A stretch of 64,000 nt of DNA from positions 2,976,001 to 3,040,000 of the forward strand of contig CM037470.1 of assembly GCA_021014325.1 (NCBI GenBank), given 5' to 3'. Of the stretch, positions 35,863-47,577 are shown piece by piece. The notes beneath the pieces were generated by a model that saw only the letters and a program-made list of their open reading frames with translations, was not told where the DNA came from and ran no database searches. Position 1 is the stretch's first letter. The number at the start of each line of letters is the position of its first letter. The position numbers and the translations under genes are program-made. The DNA comes from Plazaster borealis. Lineage: Eukaryota; Echinodermata; Asteroidea; Forcipulatida; Labidiasteridae.

Positions 35863-36633
35863 ACACTCTAAAAACTTGAGGGTCAGAATTGACCCGGATC
35901 CAAGTCCCGTGGGGCCTGACCAATTTATGGGTCAGTAAGACCAGGAATCCGTGTCAAAATGACCCCAAAATGGGTGAAACTGACGCAGAATCCGAGTTGA
36001 AAACCATGTTCCGGGTCAGTCTGACCTGGGAATGGGTCAGGCCCCCTGGGACCAGGAATCCAGGGCAGTCTGACCTGGGAATGGGTCAGGCCCCCCTGGG
36101 AGCAGGAATCCAGGGCAGTCTGACCTGGAAATAGGTCAGGCCCCCTGGGACCAGGAATCCAGGGCCGTCTGACCTGGGAATGGGTCAGGCCCCCTGGGAC
36201 CAGGAATCCAGGGCAGTCTGACCTGGGAATGGGTCAGGCTCCCTGGGACCAGGAATCCAGGGCAGTCTGACCTGGGAATGGGTCAGGCCCCCTGGGACCA
36301 GGAATCCAGGGCAGTCTGACCTGGAAATGGGTCAGGCCCCCTGGGACCAGGAATCCAGGGCAGTCTGACCTGGAAATGGGTCAGGCCCTCTGGGACCAGG
36401 AATCCAGGGCAGTCTGACCTTGGAATGGGTCAGGCCCCCTGGGACCAGGAGTCCGGGGCAGTCTGACCTGGAAATGGGTCAGGCCCCCTGGGACCAGGAA
36501 TCCAGGGCAGTCTGACCTGGGAATGGGTCAGGCCCCCTGGGACCAGGAATCCGGGGCAGTCTGACCTGGAAATGGGTCAGGCCCCCTGGGACCAGGAATC
36601 CGGGTCAATCCTGACCCAGGAGTTTTTAGAGTC
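35863..36633. mobile_element. TA-flanked MITE containing a 49-bp satellite (about 12 units)
   Basis: Ends are CACTCTAAAAACTTGAGGG and the inverted GGAGTTTTTAGAGT, flanked by TA. Near both ends lies GACCCGGATCC or its complement. Between them a 49-bp unit (AATCCAGGGCAGTCTGACCT, then GGGAATGGGTCAGGCCCCCT, then GGGACCAGG) is repeated about 12 times. The other copy, 58645-59172, has about 7 units. TA duplication suggests Tc1/mariner-type mobilisation. Confidence 0.85.
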
Positions 36634-38148
36634 TACTGTAATTGTATATCAATTCTGTACAATGTTAGCATAGTATTAAATTGTGTACTCTATGTATTCT
36701 TTCTTGCAATGGTTTCTTATACTTTAAGATCTCTCTAGTCTTGTAAAGGCCCTCTTGTTACTTAAAAAAGAAAACTGACTGTGCCAGGAAGAAATAAAGT
36801 ACAGAAAAGCTGAGAAGGATTTAACACCTATTCACCAAGTGGTGTAGGCCAATTAAAAGCAGACATTGGGGGAAAGCACATCATTATTGTTATTCATTTT
36901 TTTTTCGGGGGGGGGTGGCTATTGTATCGAACAATTCATTTGTGCATTTTGTTTTATCCCATGGGTGGGGCAAGAGGGGGCGAGATTTTTGAGCGGGGGG
37001 GGGGCTGTCACCCCCTAGCGCCTCCCCCGCCCCCGTTACGCCAATGTATTCCCTAATTGCAACAACGTCACACGCGGCTACTCTCTGCCAAGCTCGAGTC
37101 AAATTCACGTACACCATGTTGGGTATAAGCGTGTAAACGCATGTAGAGTCGCCTAAAAATGGGCACTACATTGTATAACATTGCCTCTCAAAATAGCGCA
37201 ATCAAGAGTTAATGTGATGATGACGTCAGGTGAATCGGGTCAAAAGTCATATTTATTATTTCATCACTTTGATTAAATACTCGTCTACTCTTTACAGAGG
37301 ACCTTCCACATCCGGAAATATCGGAGTGCCGTGTCAAGTCACTAACAATTTAAGCCCATTTCTGCTACCATTAAGGGGCGGGACCAGTTGGAGGAGAGGG
37401 TGTTCTTTTGGGGGAATGGGGGGGGGTGGCACCTTTGATTCCTTTACATGTATTCTGGATTCACTACCTTCTGCATAGAGAGGACCATCGATTACGTATG
37501 CGTGAAAGCCAATTTTCAAAATCCGCATATAAATGTTTCAATATCCTACTTGTAATTGTCTGCATTTAGGACTTTCTTAAAGTATTATTTAGATGAAAGG
37601 GTAATTACTATTAACTTCTTATGATTTACATGAGCATAATCACCAAGAGAACTTTGACCATGTCTGTACTATTGCAACTGCAGTAGTCATGAGAACACCT
37701 TGAACCAGGGAGTTAATTCAACGGCGATACCAGCTCCAACAATGCACCCAAAAGTTTACATAATTATGAAACCACAAGCACGTTTTTGTTGCAATATGCA
37801 TAACATTGTTTGTTTACCTTTAACCCTTAGTGTTGCATTAAACGTTCCCAGATGTAAGCTGAAGACAATTATAGACTCGTGTCTGCAATCCTGATGTACA
37901 CCTTTAAAAATCATTGTTTGTTACTTATGTAAGAAGTTTTACAGCGATTACATCCGTTGGTCTGAACATTCCGAAGTAGACTGCCTTATCAGTAGTTGCA
38001 GCGGTTGAAGTTAATAATAATTTTGCCAATGCATTTATTTATGGTGAACATGCAATCATGACGCACGTGTATAGTCACATTGCTTCGGATGTCCAATTAT
38101 AGCTCGGTATTATTTCCTAACATTGGCGTAGCTTAGCTTTCTCATTAG
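36634..38148. other. duplicated non-coding region upstream of TRIM copy 2
   Basis: Collinear with 59173-61000. It contains G-run tracts and one unit (about 37370-37480) of the block that is tandemly amplified at 59850-60265. No ORF with recognisable features was seen. Confidence 0.6.
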
Positions 38149-38396
38149 ACTTGTGGACAAGTCGTTAATATGTGTCGCAGTTTATAACGTCTCCCGCGCG
38201 ACTCTTGCCATACTGCTGTTGTCGGGGTAGACTGCTCTCACGAGACTTCTCCTGCTCTCGCGCGAGACTGCTGGGGCCGTAGTCACGAGAGCCAGCAGTC
38301 TCGCTATAGAACGATCACTGGTGTCGCGAGATTCGCGGAGAGAGTCGGTACGCTATCAGCGCGACAAACATTTAACGACTTGTCCACAAGCCTACT
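38149..38396. mobile_element. fold-back element, CTTGTGGACAAGTCGTTAA ends
   Basis: The left end CTTGTGGACAAGTCGTTAA is repeated inverted at the right end (TTAACGACTTGTCCACAAG). The CG-rich middle has several CTCTCGCGCGAGAC-like palindromes. A near-identical copy is at about 61005-61250 in the next unit. Confidence 0.75.
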
Positions 38397-38549
38397 TCTT
38401 GATTACAGCTATGAGCACATAATTGTCTCACCTCTCACCTCTCACCTCCACACAACGACTACGCCCACTGCGACCTCTTACCATACCCCTACCATTCCAC
38501 TCGTTGGTTGAAGCCATTTTCCATCCTCAAGACTACTCACTCCTTTCTG
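38397..38549 (+). promoter_or_regulatory. candidate untranslated first exon of TRIM copy 2
   Basis: This block ends in CCTTTCTG|GTAAGT, a strong donor. The same block and donor are conserved at 61249-61403 upstream of TRIM copy 3. Joining it to the acceptor just before each ATG (about 43944 and 63716) would give a 5' UTR exon. The transcription start is not visible and there is no transcript evidence here. Confidence 0.4.
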
Positions 38550-38849
38550 GTAAGTCTTTTGCTTGACACTCATCGTGATACCGTGGTAATAATACTTGGG
38601 AACGGGTAACAATTGCGTCTGCTATAAACTACCAACTGCTGCCTTGTTCATCGTGACCGACTGACGCTCTTAGTTCCGGGTAGACCTTCCAAATCAATAG
38701 CCGCAACTGTCGACTATCATAACCTTAAAAAGTCCCATACTATTTAAGTCCACTGCTTCTAGCGATGTATGGTGGACTACATAGGCCTTACTAAAACGTT
38801 GTCTGTGCATCTTGTGCTTTTGAATTTTCTCATAAATTACAGAGAGGCA

Positions 38850-39403
38850 CTTAATCCGTTTTTAGTTTGAAATGGTTATTAATATTGAGTCAACAGAGAA
38901 GGGTCAAACTTGTACACATGAACACATTTAGTCAATTGAACCTTAAAACTTTGTTTGACGTGTATTTTTAGATTTCAGTTTTAACTTGATTTTCTTTGTA
39001 GTGAGTTAACACTAAGAATCTTGGGGTGTTACTCTCCAGTGATGAGGGGGCCTCTGGTAAGGGGGTAACTCTTTGCCGGCTGAGAAGTAACAATACACCT
39101 GTCCACATGGGATGATATGTTTCCATTTATTGATATTTGTCCATTGATTATTCAAAAGAAAACAAAAACCTGGAAAAGGGTGAAAGACAACATAACATAG
39201 GCCTACATTAATATTTCCTTTAAGGTAGTCAACTTCTAGACCTTCAAGTCATTTGATATAATAGTGGCTTCTTATATAGCGCACATATCCGTCACTTCGT
39301 GACGCTCAAGGCGCTTCAACATTTATTATTTTCCTGCTAGGTATTGTGAAGCTATACGTTATTTGAAGTATGAGACCAATTTCTTTACATAGCACCATTT
39401 ACT
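38850..39403. other. non-coding, intron 1 region of TRIM copy 2 (if the 5' exon is real)
   Basis: 39262-39325 carries the dispersed motif TTATATAGCGCACATATCC and CTCAAGGCGCTTCAAC, likely an old repeat. Nothing else was recognised. Confidence 0.45.
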
Positions 39404-39622
39404 GGATTACAAGTAGTCTTGGTCCAAGACTTCACTATCTCATACTCGTGATAACCCGACAGAGGGCGCGCTTTTCTTCCTGAATTTCAACGCGTTTGAC
39501 GACTGGCTGTATCGAACCAATGATAGTGACGCCCTCTGTTGTTGGAATTGATCCATTTTGATGCGTTGTTTGAATTGATCAATTTCGGTGCGAAGGTCTT
39601 GGAACCAAGACTAGTTTACAAG
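39404..39622. repeat. inverted repeat around AGTCTTGGTCCAAGAC
   Basis: CAAGTAGTCTTGGTCCAAGACTTC on the left and GAAGGTCTTGGAACCAAGAC with TTTACAAG on the right are complementary. The interior has GACAGAGGGCGC against GACGCCCTCTGTTG. It is probably a small MITE. Confidence 0.55.
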
Positions 39623-39657
39623 GTGCTGTGGCGCAATATGCAGCCAATCAAACCAGG

Positions 39658-42600
39658 GGGGTGTTTCATAAAGAACATTAAACAATTAATCTTAACTATT
39701 AATCTTAAGTCTGAATCAATCTTAGTCTACAATTAATTGTTAAATTCTGTTTCATAAAATCAATCTTAGCGTAAGATCGATCGAGTTTAAGATAAGAATA
39801 ATATTAATTGTATCTTAAGACTTCAATATTATTGACAGAGGCTAAAGCGCGACCTTTGACACAGAGAGCAACTTTTAGCTGTCAAAACTTTTCTCGAGTC
39901 GGCCATCTTGTTTTTCAGCGTGAGTGGTGAGTAGATTTTATACGTTTTGTTGTTGTTTTTTGTGTGGGAAAAGAGTGTTTTCTTTCTTGGTTAGACAGTA
40001 CAGTAATTGAAGATGTCATGACTTTCATTCAGTGTAAATAAAGTGGCAATTTTCTGGTCACTAGACACAGTTATGGTCATAGCGTGAATCATGGAGTGAC
40101 AGCAACGGTGCAACTGCGTCCATTTCCCCATCAAAATAGTGGTGCTGTCACGGTGCATGCACGAGGGCAGTGGTTAGCGTTTTTGTAACCAATTTTGTTT
40201 CTTCTGCTTTATCCAATTTCCTTCAAATAAAAAAGTGATACTTCACTAATGTAAGGAGTAACTAATACACTACACAAAATGTGAAAATTTCGTACATGAA
40301 ACTGCTCTCTTTGTGACGAAATAGAGCATCAGTCATTGATAATTTGGCATACACATGCAGTTCAATTCAATGAAACAAAAAAGGCCAAAAATATATTCAC
40401 CAAAGTAAAATATAAAATTCAAGGTACACTGCCTATTGTGACTAGAAAAATCTAAAGATTATTTTCAACATCAAATCCTCTTGGTTTTAAAGATGTTTTA
40501 ACCAAAATCATAATAATATTTTATTAAATTTATATATATTTTAATTGAAATAATTTGTATTCGGGGAAATATTTTTATTGCAAACTCGGCATTGGCAGAG
40601 CACCCCACAGCATTTCCTTAGTTCCGGATGGTACATTAATTTTAATTGAGTCACTAAAGTTTTTTTTATAGATCAATGTTTTGTTAGTGTTGTGTGTGTT
40701 TTTTGTTTTTTGTTTTTGTTTATTTGTTGGGAATGGGGTGTTTATTTTCCTGTGTGTGGGCTGGGGGGGTCTTGTTGAGGCCTTAATTTTTAATTCTGTT
40801 AACTGTATGCAATAGTAAATACACATCTTCATTCAAATTTTACAATGTTTTTATAATTATCTTAATTGTCTGATTTTCACCATTTTACTATACATGTTTG
40901 GCAGTCAATATTTTGTTAAAACCAATGACAATTTTTACTGCATTTTTAAAACATTTGTTTTTAAAATTTTCCTTAACTTTCCACTTCTTTTATTTGTTGA
41001 CAAAGGCAACAGGTCTAGAAGTACAACTTTCAGCTTCTACTGAGCTGCATGGTACTAGCAGATTTTTGGAAAGCACTTCTCCCAAGCTATTTGGGAAAGC
41101 AAAACACTGCTAAAAAAGGTAAACATTAAATTGAGTCATTCTAAATTTAAATTTGGTAAAAAAAAATGTTATCCTTGTAATAAAAAAAATAAATAACAAA
41201 AAGCCACACATAGCTGCTCACTTTTTAAGCTTGATTATCAACCCCATAACGTGTACAAAGTGTACACAATAGGATGACTGGATCTATGTTCATTTTTTAA
41301 AAACTTGTTAAATGATTTCCCTGTTTTAAGCTAGTCAACTTAATGTTTTTTTGTTTTTAAGAAATAAATGACATGATTATAATTTTCCTAAATTGTTTCA
41401 GGTGGTGGACCAGTACCTCCGACAAATCAAACACTTGAGCAAGTGTTCAGGATGCCCTGGCACCACATTTGAAACATGGGATTGATGGGCAGGTTGCAGA
41501 GACCAATCCTTTATCACTTGAGGTACAGTTGGGTAAGTTCATTAACAAATATTGTTTTTGTAAGTGTAGCCTTAGAACCAAAGAACAAATCTTTGAAAGG
41601 TCTAGCTGAATCACTCAGCACTCAGTAAATATGAATTTAATCATATTTCAGCATTTTTTAATACTTGCAGGAATCAAAATTACAGGATTCAGACTCACAG
41701 GTGGATGAGACAACCTGTAACTTGATAAGCAGCAGCAGTAGCAATGTCATCAAAAGCAGCGGCAATCTCAATAACAGCAACAACAATGTCAACAGCATGC
41801 AGCAACAACAATAACATGCTCTCAGAACAGTGATGACCAAGTCTAAGGGCAGCAAACATCAGACATTTGGAAGTGGAAAAAGAGCTATTGAGGATTGAAA
41901 ACATTAAGATGGACTTCTTGAAGGAAGGCCCAGTTGTCCAGAGAGGCATTTTAATTTGCCTCCAGTCTTGAACATCTTCAGTCATTTTTAATGCAATGTT
42001 TTGGCAATTTTTTTATATCAACAAATTTTATTTCAACAAATTTTATGCACTTGTGTTTTCAGTACCCTAAGGTTATTTTTACATGTTCATCTTTCTTGTG
42101 TATTTTTTAAAGTTTAAAATTCTAACTCTTTTGCCCATATGTTGTTCCCCCACCAAAAACATTTATTTAACATTGTTTAAAAAAAAATGTTCTTGAACCA
42201 AGCTCTCTTGATTATATCAAATTTCAAAACCGTACATGTTATGTGAGGTAAGTGCCAATCAGTATGACAAAAAAATAAATATTTAATTAATTTTGTCAAT
42301 TTTTTAAAATGCACTTAATTTATTGTTGAGGCTGAATTGTTACAAATTGTATGCTTACTTTATTTCAAGTAATAGACCACGAGGTAAACTTACTGGGTAT
42401 ATTTTAATTTAATTTTGGGTTGAACAAAGAAAACAAAATGGCTGTGACTTAAATTGACCTATTTTCTTTTTATAACTATCTAACATCTAACTATTTGTTA
42501 GTTTAAATTCTTGCCAATTAAATTGAATTAACTTGCTATAATGATATGATGTATTGAAGATATGATAATGTTAAAGCAAACTTGTCAATGTTTTTATAGT

Positions 42601-43571
42601 TTAATTTGTCCTCATAAAATAGAATAAAAATTGGACTTCAGTAAATAATTTGTCATGAGTTGAATGTTTATGTTTTATAGGCAGTTTTTACTATTTTGGT
42701 TATATTCTGCAACTGCTTTTTAATGTCCAAATTTTGCTGTCCCCTGTTCCAATTTGACATTCAATGCATCAGTAATGTTTGTAATTATTGTCTTACAATG
42801 TCGTCTAAAGATTTCATAAATGCAGAAATTATTTAGTATATTAATTAAACTCAAAATATAGTTGCTGTTCCGGAAAACGTCCATAAATCTCCTAATTGGT
42901 TAATGCCAATATTTCAGTCCCTTAAGTTTCGCTTGTTGGGCTGGCTTAGCAGGTCTTGGGACACTTGAATGAACATTTTCCCCTTGGCTTCACTGGTAAA
43001 AAATTCCATGGAAAAAGAATATAAAACTTTGTAAAGTTGAAAAAAGATTTCGAACAAAAAAGGGGAAGTGGCACTGCAATTTCTGCTGTGACCTGCTTGA
43101 ATAAATCCTTCTTTCCACAAAATAAAAAAATTAAATCAAAGTTTATAAATTAAAAATATTATTTGTTTTTGTCATTGACGAAAAAGAACCCTTAATATGT
43201 ATTTCTTGTAAATGTTAAGCCTCATTCAATGATCAAGAGGGTTCTCTGTATCTCTACATATTCTCTTCCCACGTAAAGTGCGACAGTTCTCTAATAAAAG
43301 CTTTTGGAGAGGCATGCTTATTGAATCAATAAATAAACTGAAATCTTTTAATTTTTCGCGAAAACCACATTTCAGACTTAAGATTGATTAATTTGCTTCT
43401 ACAACTGATTTGGATCAAGTGTAAGACTAAGATCGATTGAAGAGTAAGTTAAGGTTGATATCAAGCTTAACTTGCTTTATGAAACAGAGATAAGATTAAT
43501 TGTAAATTTGAGGAGTTTAAGATTGATTGTTTGTAGATAAGATTAATTGTAAAGCTTTATGAAACATCCCC
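39658..43571. mobile_element. Harbinger-like DNA transposon, degenerate (3.9 kb)
   Basis: Terminal inverted repeats of ~100 bp or more start GGGGTGTTTCATAAAG and end CTTTATGAAACATCCCC, with ATTAATCTTA-type subrepeats inside both. CAGG (39654-39657 and 43572-43575) flanks both sides, so a 3-4-bp target duplication is likely. The interior retains remnants of a NAIF1/Myb-SANT-like partner protein but no transposase that I can recognise. The element lies within what would be intron 1 of TRIM copy 2. Confidence 0.7.
41400..41972 (+). pseudogene. NAIF1-like (Myb/SANT accessory) protein remnant
   Basis: After a TTTCAG acceptor at 41401, GGGPVPPTNQTLEQV is encoded; one frame over, APHLKHGIDGQV and ETNPLSLEVQLG follow, ending at a GTAAGT donor (about 41534). 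A second block at about 41870-41969 reads EVEKELLRIENIKMDFLKEG then a stop. The GGGPxPP segment and the Leu/Glu-rich ending resemble the NAIF1-type proteins carried by Harbinger transposons. Frame changes show decay. Confidence 0.5.
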
Positions 43572-43586
43572 CAGGAACACCGGGGC

Positions 43587-43745
43587 GCGAATTTTTTTTT
43601 TCCCAAACTTTTTTTTTATTTACCTTTTTTATATATTTTATTTCTTTCCAACATCCGCATTCCGATCGAAAAAAAAAAATCAAAATCATAACAAAAAAAG
43701 GTTATCATAGCAATGTCGTTTGGGAAAAAAAAATCGCCACCGGGG
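43587..43745. mobile_element. MITE with poly-T/poly-A rich ends, reverse copy
   Basis: Ends CGCGAATTTTTTTTTTCCCA and GGGAAAAAAAAATCGCC; the core CAACATCCGCATTCCGATCG is the reverse complement of the core at 8510-8535. It sits immediately beside the Harbinger-like right end. Confidence 0.75.
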
Positions 43746-43949
43746 CGAACCCCTTCTCGTTTCGATAAGTGCACTGGGTTCTTTTTACGTATACATTACA
43801 GAACACACGGGCCCCACGGACCAGGATCAGGGTAATTCTGACCCGGAAAACGTTATGCAATACTACAGGAAATGTTCTTTATTTTTTCGTTTATAAATCT
43901 AATTTCCAATTTGTCTTTCTTTTTCTACATAAAAACAATTATAGTCAAA

Positions 43950-46001
43950 ATGGCGAGTGCATCTGACGTACTGGAGAAAATCGGTAAAGACTTTTTGGAA
44001 TGCGGTATCTGTGTGGAGCGATACACAAATCCAAAAATTCTAGATTGTGTTCACAGCTTCTGTGAAAAATGTTTGGTTAAATACTTCGGCAACGATAAAG
44101 TTAAGCCTTGTCCAATTTGTCGACAAAAGACAACTCTTCCAATGCCAGGGGGTGTCAGTGGCATTAAAACTAATGGGTTCCTAATAACACTGAGGGACGG
44201 AATCGAGCTCCAGGCGAAGGTTGCCAGAACATCAGACAAAGCACGACGCACATGTGAATTATGTACTGAGAACGAGGTTACATATCACTGTTTAAACTGC
44301 TCTCAGAGTATCTGCCAGAGCTGCATGAAAATTCACAAGCGAAGCAAAGTTTCGGCCGATCACACAATCGGAACCATGGAAGATATTCGCAAGGGAAAGG
44401 TTACTCTACCGGAGGTACAAAAGGAGTACACATGCAACAAACACAAGGGTGAGATCAATCGATTCTACTGTGAGACATGTCATGTCTTGATCTGTCGTGA
44501 CTGCACTGTTGTAGATCATTGCAAACCCGAGCATCAGTATATTGATTGTGCGGCAGCTTCTTCCAAATACAAAACATTTTTGAATAAAATCTTTCCCACG
44601 TTCACCAATGAAATACAAAATGTTGAAGGATGTTTAGAGGACGCATACAGAGTTCAGCAAGAATTTAAAAAGAAAGTTTCACATACAGTGCAAAAGGTAA
44701 AGAAGGGAGCAGATCTGCTGAGAGCCAAGGTGAAAGCCGAAGAGGACCGAATTCTTGGAGAAATCCGAGTCCTAAAGGAGGATCGTAACACAGCATTTGA
44801 AGAACACATAAACTCAATGAAATCTTTGCTTCAGAGGAAGCAGAATACGTTGACCATCGCAAGAGATGTCACCAACAAAGGCTCAGACAGCGACTTTCTG
44901 TCTTTGTTTCCAATCATCAACCAATATTTGACTTTCTTAAGAAGTTATGTCCCCCCTGAGATTGACGCCAAGTTCAAATATCTGCAACTCGATCAGACTG
45001 GGTCCATCATTAAACTTGGCAAACTGGATGTTGGAAGTACCAAGTGGAAGCTGCGTCGTGAAGTCGGTGCGGATCAGATGGGGCTAAACTTTGGGTCGGT
45101 TTCTGATATAACAGCTCTACGAGGTGGCAAACTAGCAGTAACACCCACTTATGGGCGATTGGTTATCTTCAACACTGACGGTGGATTTGAGAAAACTATT
45201 CAAACGAAACAAAGTAAGTGTTCCGATGAACAACAGATTATTTCACTTTCTCAATTGCGGTGCAGGCATGTGTTGTTAGCTTGAATAGGTTATTTAAGAC
45301 TGAGACGCAATGACGTTTGCTTAATATTATATTTTGTTGACAAAAGTCGTGACGGGAAAAGAGTGAACATTATACCAGAATTAAGTATGGGCTGATGTGA
45401 TGGTCAAAATGGTACAAAGTCTGCTCCCGGCTGCGTTTTATTGCTGATCGAATCGCCAATTTGTATTTTTAACTCAGCACGCTACAACAACTCACTGAAC
45501 TGAATTTATAACAGGCAAACAATAAAAAAGTATAGTGTTCATTAAGATTTCATTTTATTATATATTTTTTAAAATTTATTTCTCATTTCAGGTTCTTATG
45601 GTGTTGCATCTTTTCATTATCGCCTACTGGTTGTTGATGACAACGGGTATGTCCAGATCTACAATGAAGATTTCACGCTAGCCTCTCAGTTCAGATGCGG
45701 AATCTCTGAAAGGGCAGGTATGCAAAAAATGACAAGGTAAAACACTAAAATCATTTCGTTCCCCTCGAAATTACTTTCGACCCATCGAAATGTAATTTCG
45801 AGGGAACGAATTATCATTTTGAGGGGAACAAAATAGTATTTCGAGGGGAAGAAATATGTAAGTGGCTACAGAGGCCTCGATTACCATTATATTTCCAAGT
45901 ATCATTACAAGATCGCCGTAGAACTAATAGTATTACTGTATATGTTTGTTTGTTTGTTTGTTTGTTTGTTTGTTTTGCGCCGCCGCCGCCGCCGCAGCCG
46001 C

Positions 46002-46033
<32 letters not shown>

Positions 46034-46059
46034 TCGTCGTTGTCGTCGTCGTTGTCGTC

Positions 46060-46090
<31 letters not shown>

Positions 46091-46777
46091 CGTTGAGGTA
46101 CAGAACTTGTTCTTTATATTTTAATTAGGCCAACGTTTCATTGTATGGTTTCAAGCGGAGTGAGAAGAGAGTGAAATAATATTTCGAGGGAGAGAAATAG
46201 TTTACTTTTTTGTGCACGGTAACCATTTCAATTTCTTTTTAACTGTCCCTTTAGAGCAAAATTTCATTCACTGTCTCGAAGAGGAGATCTTCACAAGTGT
46301 ATTTGTACGAAGAAAGACGGCACTGTTGTGGTGGGACATTCAAGCGAGAACGTGATTACCTTAGTACACCGTCCTGATGATCAGCCAATATACCTTACCC
46401 ATATATCACTGCAGAAGGCACCACGGTTCTTGGCCACTGACTCCAATGACAGAGTGGTTGTCAGTGTCTATGATGATAACCAAGTTACTGTTATTGATGA
46501 CGAAGGTGATACCCTAGTCACCATCATCAGACCCCAAATAAATGGTCAGCCTGTCGACTATTGCAGTGGTGTATGCTGCGACGGCACCGACATCTACGTT
46601 GCAGTTTGCCACCTTGATTCGGGTTCGGGTCATATCCATCGTTATGATGGCGATGGGAGGTTCCTCTCCTGTATTGTTCAGGGTCTGCATCAACCAGCAG
46701 GAATCACACTCACGGAAGATGGTCAGCATCTAGCAGTAGTCGACAAAAACAGAGTGAACATTTACCATAAGGTATAA
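43950..46777 (+). CDS. TRIM protein copy 2 (RING, two B-boxes, coiled coil, NHL-like C-terminus), 3 coding exons
   Basis: Exons 43950-45213, 45592-45736 and 46255-46777 use the same donor and acceptor positions and phases as copy 1 and give 643 residues. The RING retains all eight ligands (CGICVERYTNP, CVHSFCEKC, CPIC). B-box 1 (CELC...CQSC) and B-box 2 (CNKHKG...CRDC, HCKPEH) are intact. The C-terminal propeller-like part ends LTEDGQHLAVVDKNRVNIYH. The sequence is very close to copy 1 through the RBCC region. Differences cluster after the B-boxes (for example NKIFPTFTNEIQN and GADQMGLNFGSVSD, where copy 2 is slightly longer) and at the start of exon 3. The ATG was chosen by homology and by the acceptor TTATAG 5 bp upstream. 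The function should match copy 1. Confidence 0.88.
45943..46090. repeat. compound microsatellite in intron 2 of TRIM copy 2
   Basis: (TTTG)n, then (GCC)n/(GTC)n, then (GTT)n. This is the counterpart of 29776-30034 but about 110 bp shorter. Poly-Arg and poly-Val ORFs over it are artefacts. Confidence 0.95.
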
Positions 46778-46892
46778 TTTCGTCCACTGCTTTTCCTAAT
46801 CAGTCGGATAGATTTAATATTATTATTTTCTAATGCCAGACAAGGCTAAAGGCTACTCTTGGTGAGGGGCTATTAAAACAGTCTAGGTTGTA

Positions 46893-47100
46893 AGATGGAG
46901 GAAAATATGCACCAGGCAAGGAGTTCAAAAAAGTTGCAATATAGGCCTACTGTGGGAAAAAATGCTGTTGGAATGGCTCTTTGTTCTATCTCAGCAAAGC
47001 AAGAATGTATGGGTGAGAACAAACAGAAAGCCTGGTTTCACGCTCAAACATCCCGATGGAAGGAACCAGGTCGGACACACTGGTGGCATATTTTCTGGTC
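46893..47100 (-). pseudogene. LINE 3' remnant in TRIM copy 2 flank
   Basis: Counterpart of 30895-31108; the minus strand carries the end of a non-LTR RT with the TTCCTTCCATCGGGATGTTT segment. It is heavily decayed. Confidence 0.6.
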
Positions 47101-47192
47101 TTAAATAAGTTAATATTATTATTAATGGTTATGACTGTCCATCGTTGGAAATAATGACTAAAAAGATTATGCATTTTTAAAAATTCCTTTTT

Positions 47193-47577
47193 AAAAGGCA
47201 GTGGACACTATTGGTTATTACTCAAAATAATTATTGGCATAAAACCTTACTTGGTAACGAGTAATGGGGAGCTGTTGATAGTATAAAACATTGTGAGAAA
47301 CGGCTCTTTCTGAAGTAACGTAGTTTTCGAGAAAGAAGTGATTTTCCACGAATTTGATTTCGAGACCTCGGAATTAGATTTTGAGGTCTCGAAATCAAGC
47401 ATCTGAAAGCACACAACTTCGTGTGACAAAGGTGTTTTTTCTTGCATTATTATCTCGCAACTTCGACGACCAATTGAGCTCAAATTTTCACAGGTTTGTT
47501 ATTTTATGCATATGTTGAGATACACCAAGTGAGAAGACTGGTCTTTGACAATTACCAATAGTGTCCAGTGTCTTTAA
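47193..47577. mobile_element. TTAA-flanked MITE, copy 5, with visible empty site
   Basis: It starts TTAAAAGGCAGTGGACACTA and ends CCAGTGTCTTTAA. The duplicate flank at about 31188-31208 reads CCTTGTTAAACCAAACAATT without the element. This proves insertion into, and duplication of, TTAA after the TRIM flank was duplicated. Confidence 0.95.

Larger units (their letters stand above)
30711..38849. repeat. segmental duplication, unit A flank (downstream of TRIM copy 1)
   Basis: With later insertions removed, this region is collinear with 46778-61730. It holds the LINE fragment, AT-rich blocks, the TA-flanked satellite element, a ~1.9-kb stretch before the fold-back element, and a candidate 5' exon for the next TRIM gene. 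Within it the ~1-kb block 31130-32090 is itself duplicated (32091-34160). No cellular ORF was seen apart from mobile-element remnants. Confidence 0.8.

Noticed and set aside
35863..36633. CRISPR-like array
   Set aside because: Units are contiguous with no unique spacers, the host is a metazoan genome and no cas genes exist; it is a satellite inside a MITE.
38149..38396. CpG-rich promoter of TRIM copy 2
   Set aside because: The CG-rich palindromes belong to a fold-back repeat with clear TIRs, repeated at 61005-61250; the promoter, if present, cannot be separated from it by sequence alone.
41658..41855. Leucine-rich minus-strand ORF
   Set aside because: Antisense of an AGC/AAC-rich stretch in the decayed NAIF1-like remnant.
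45942..46128. Poly-Arg/Val ORFs
   Set aside because: Same microsatellite in the second TRIM gene.
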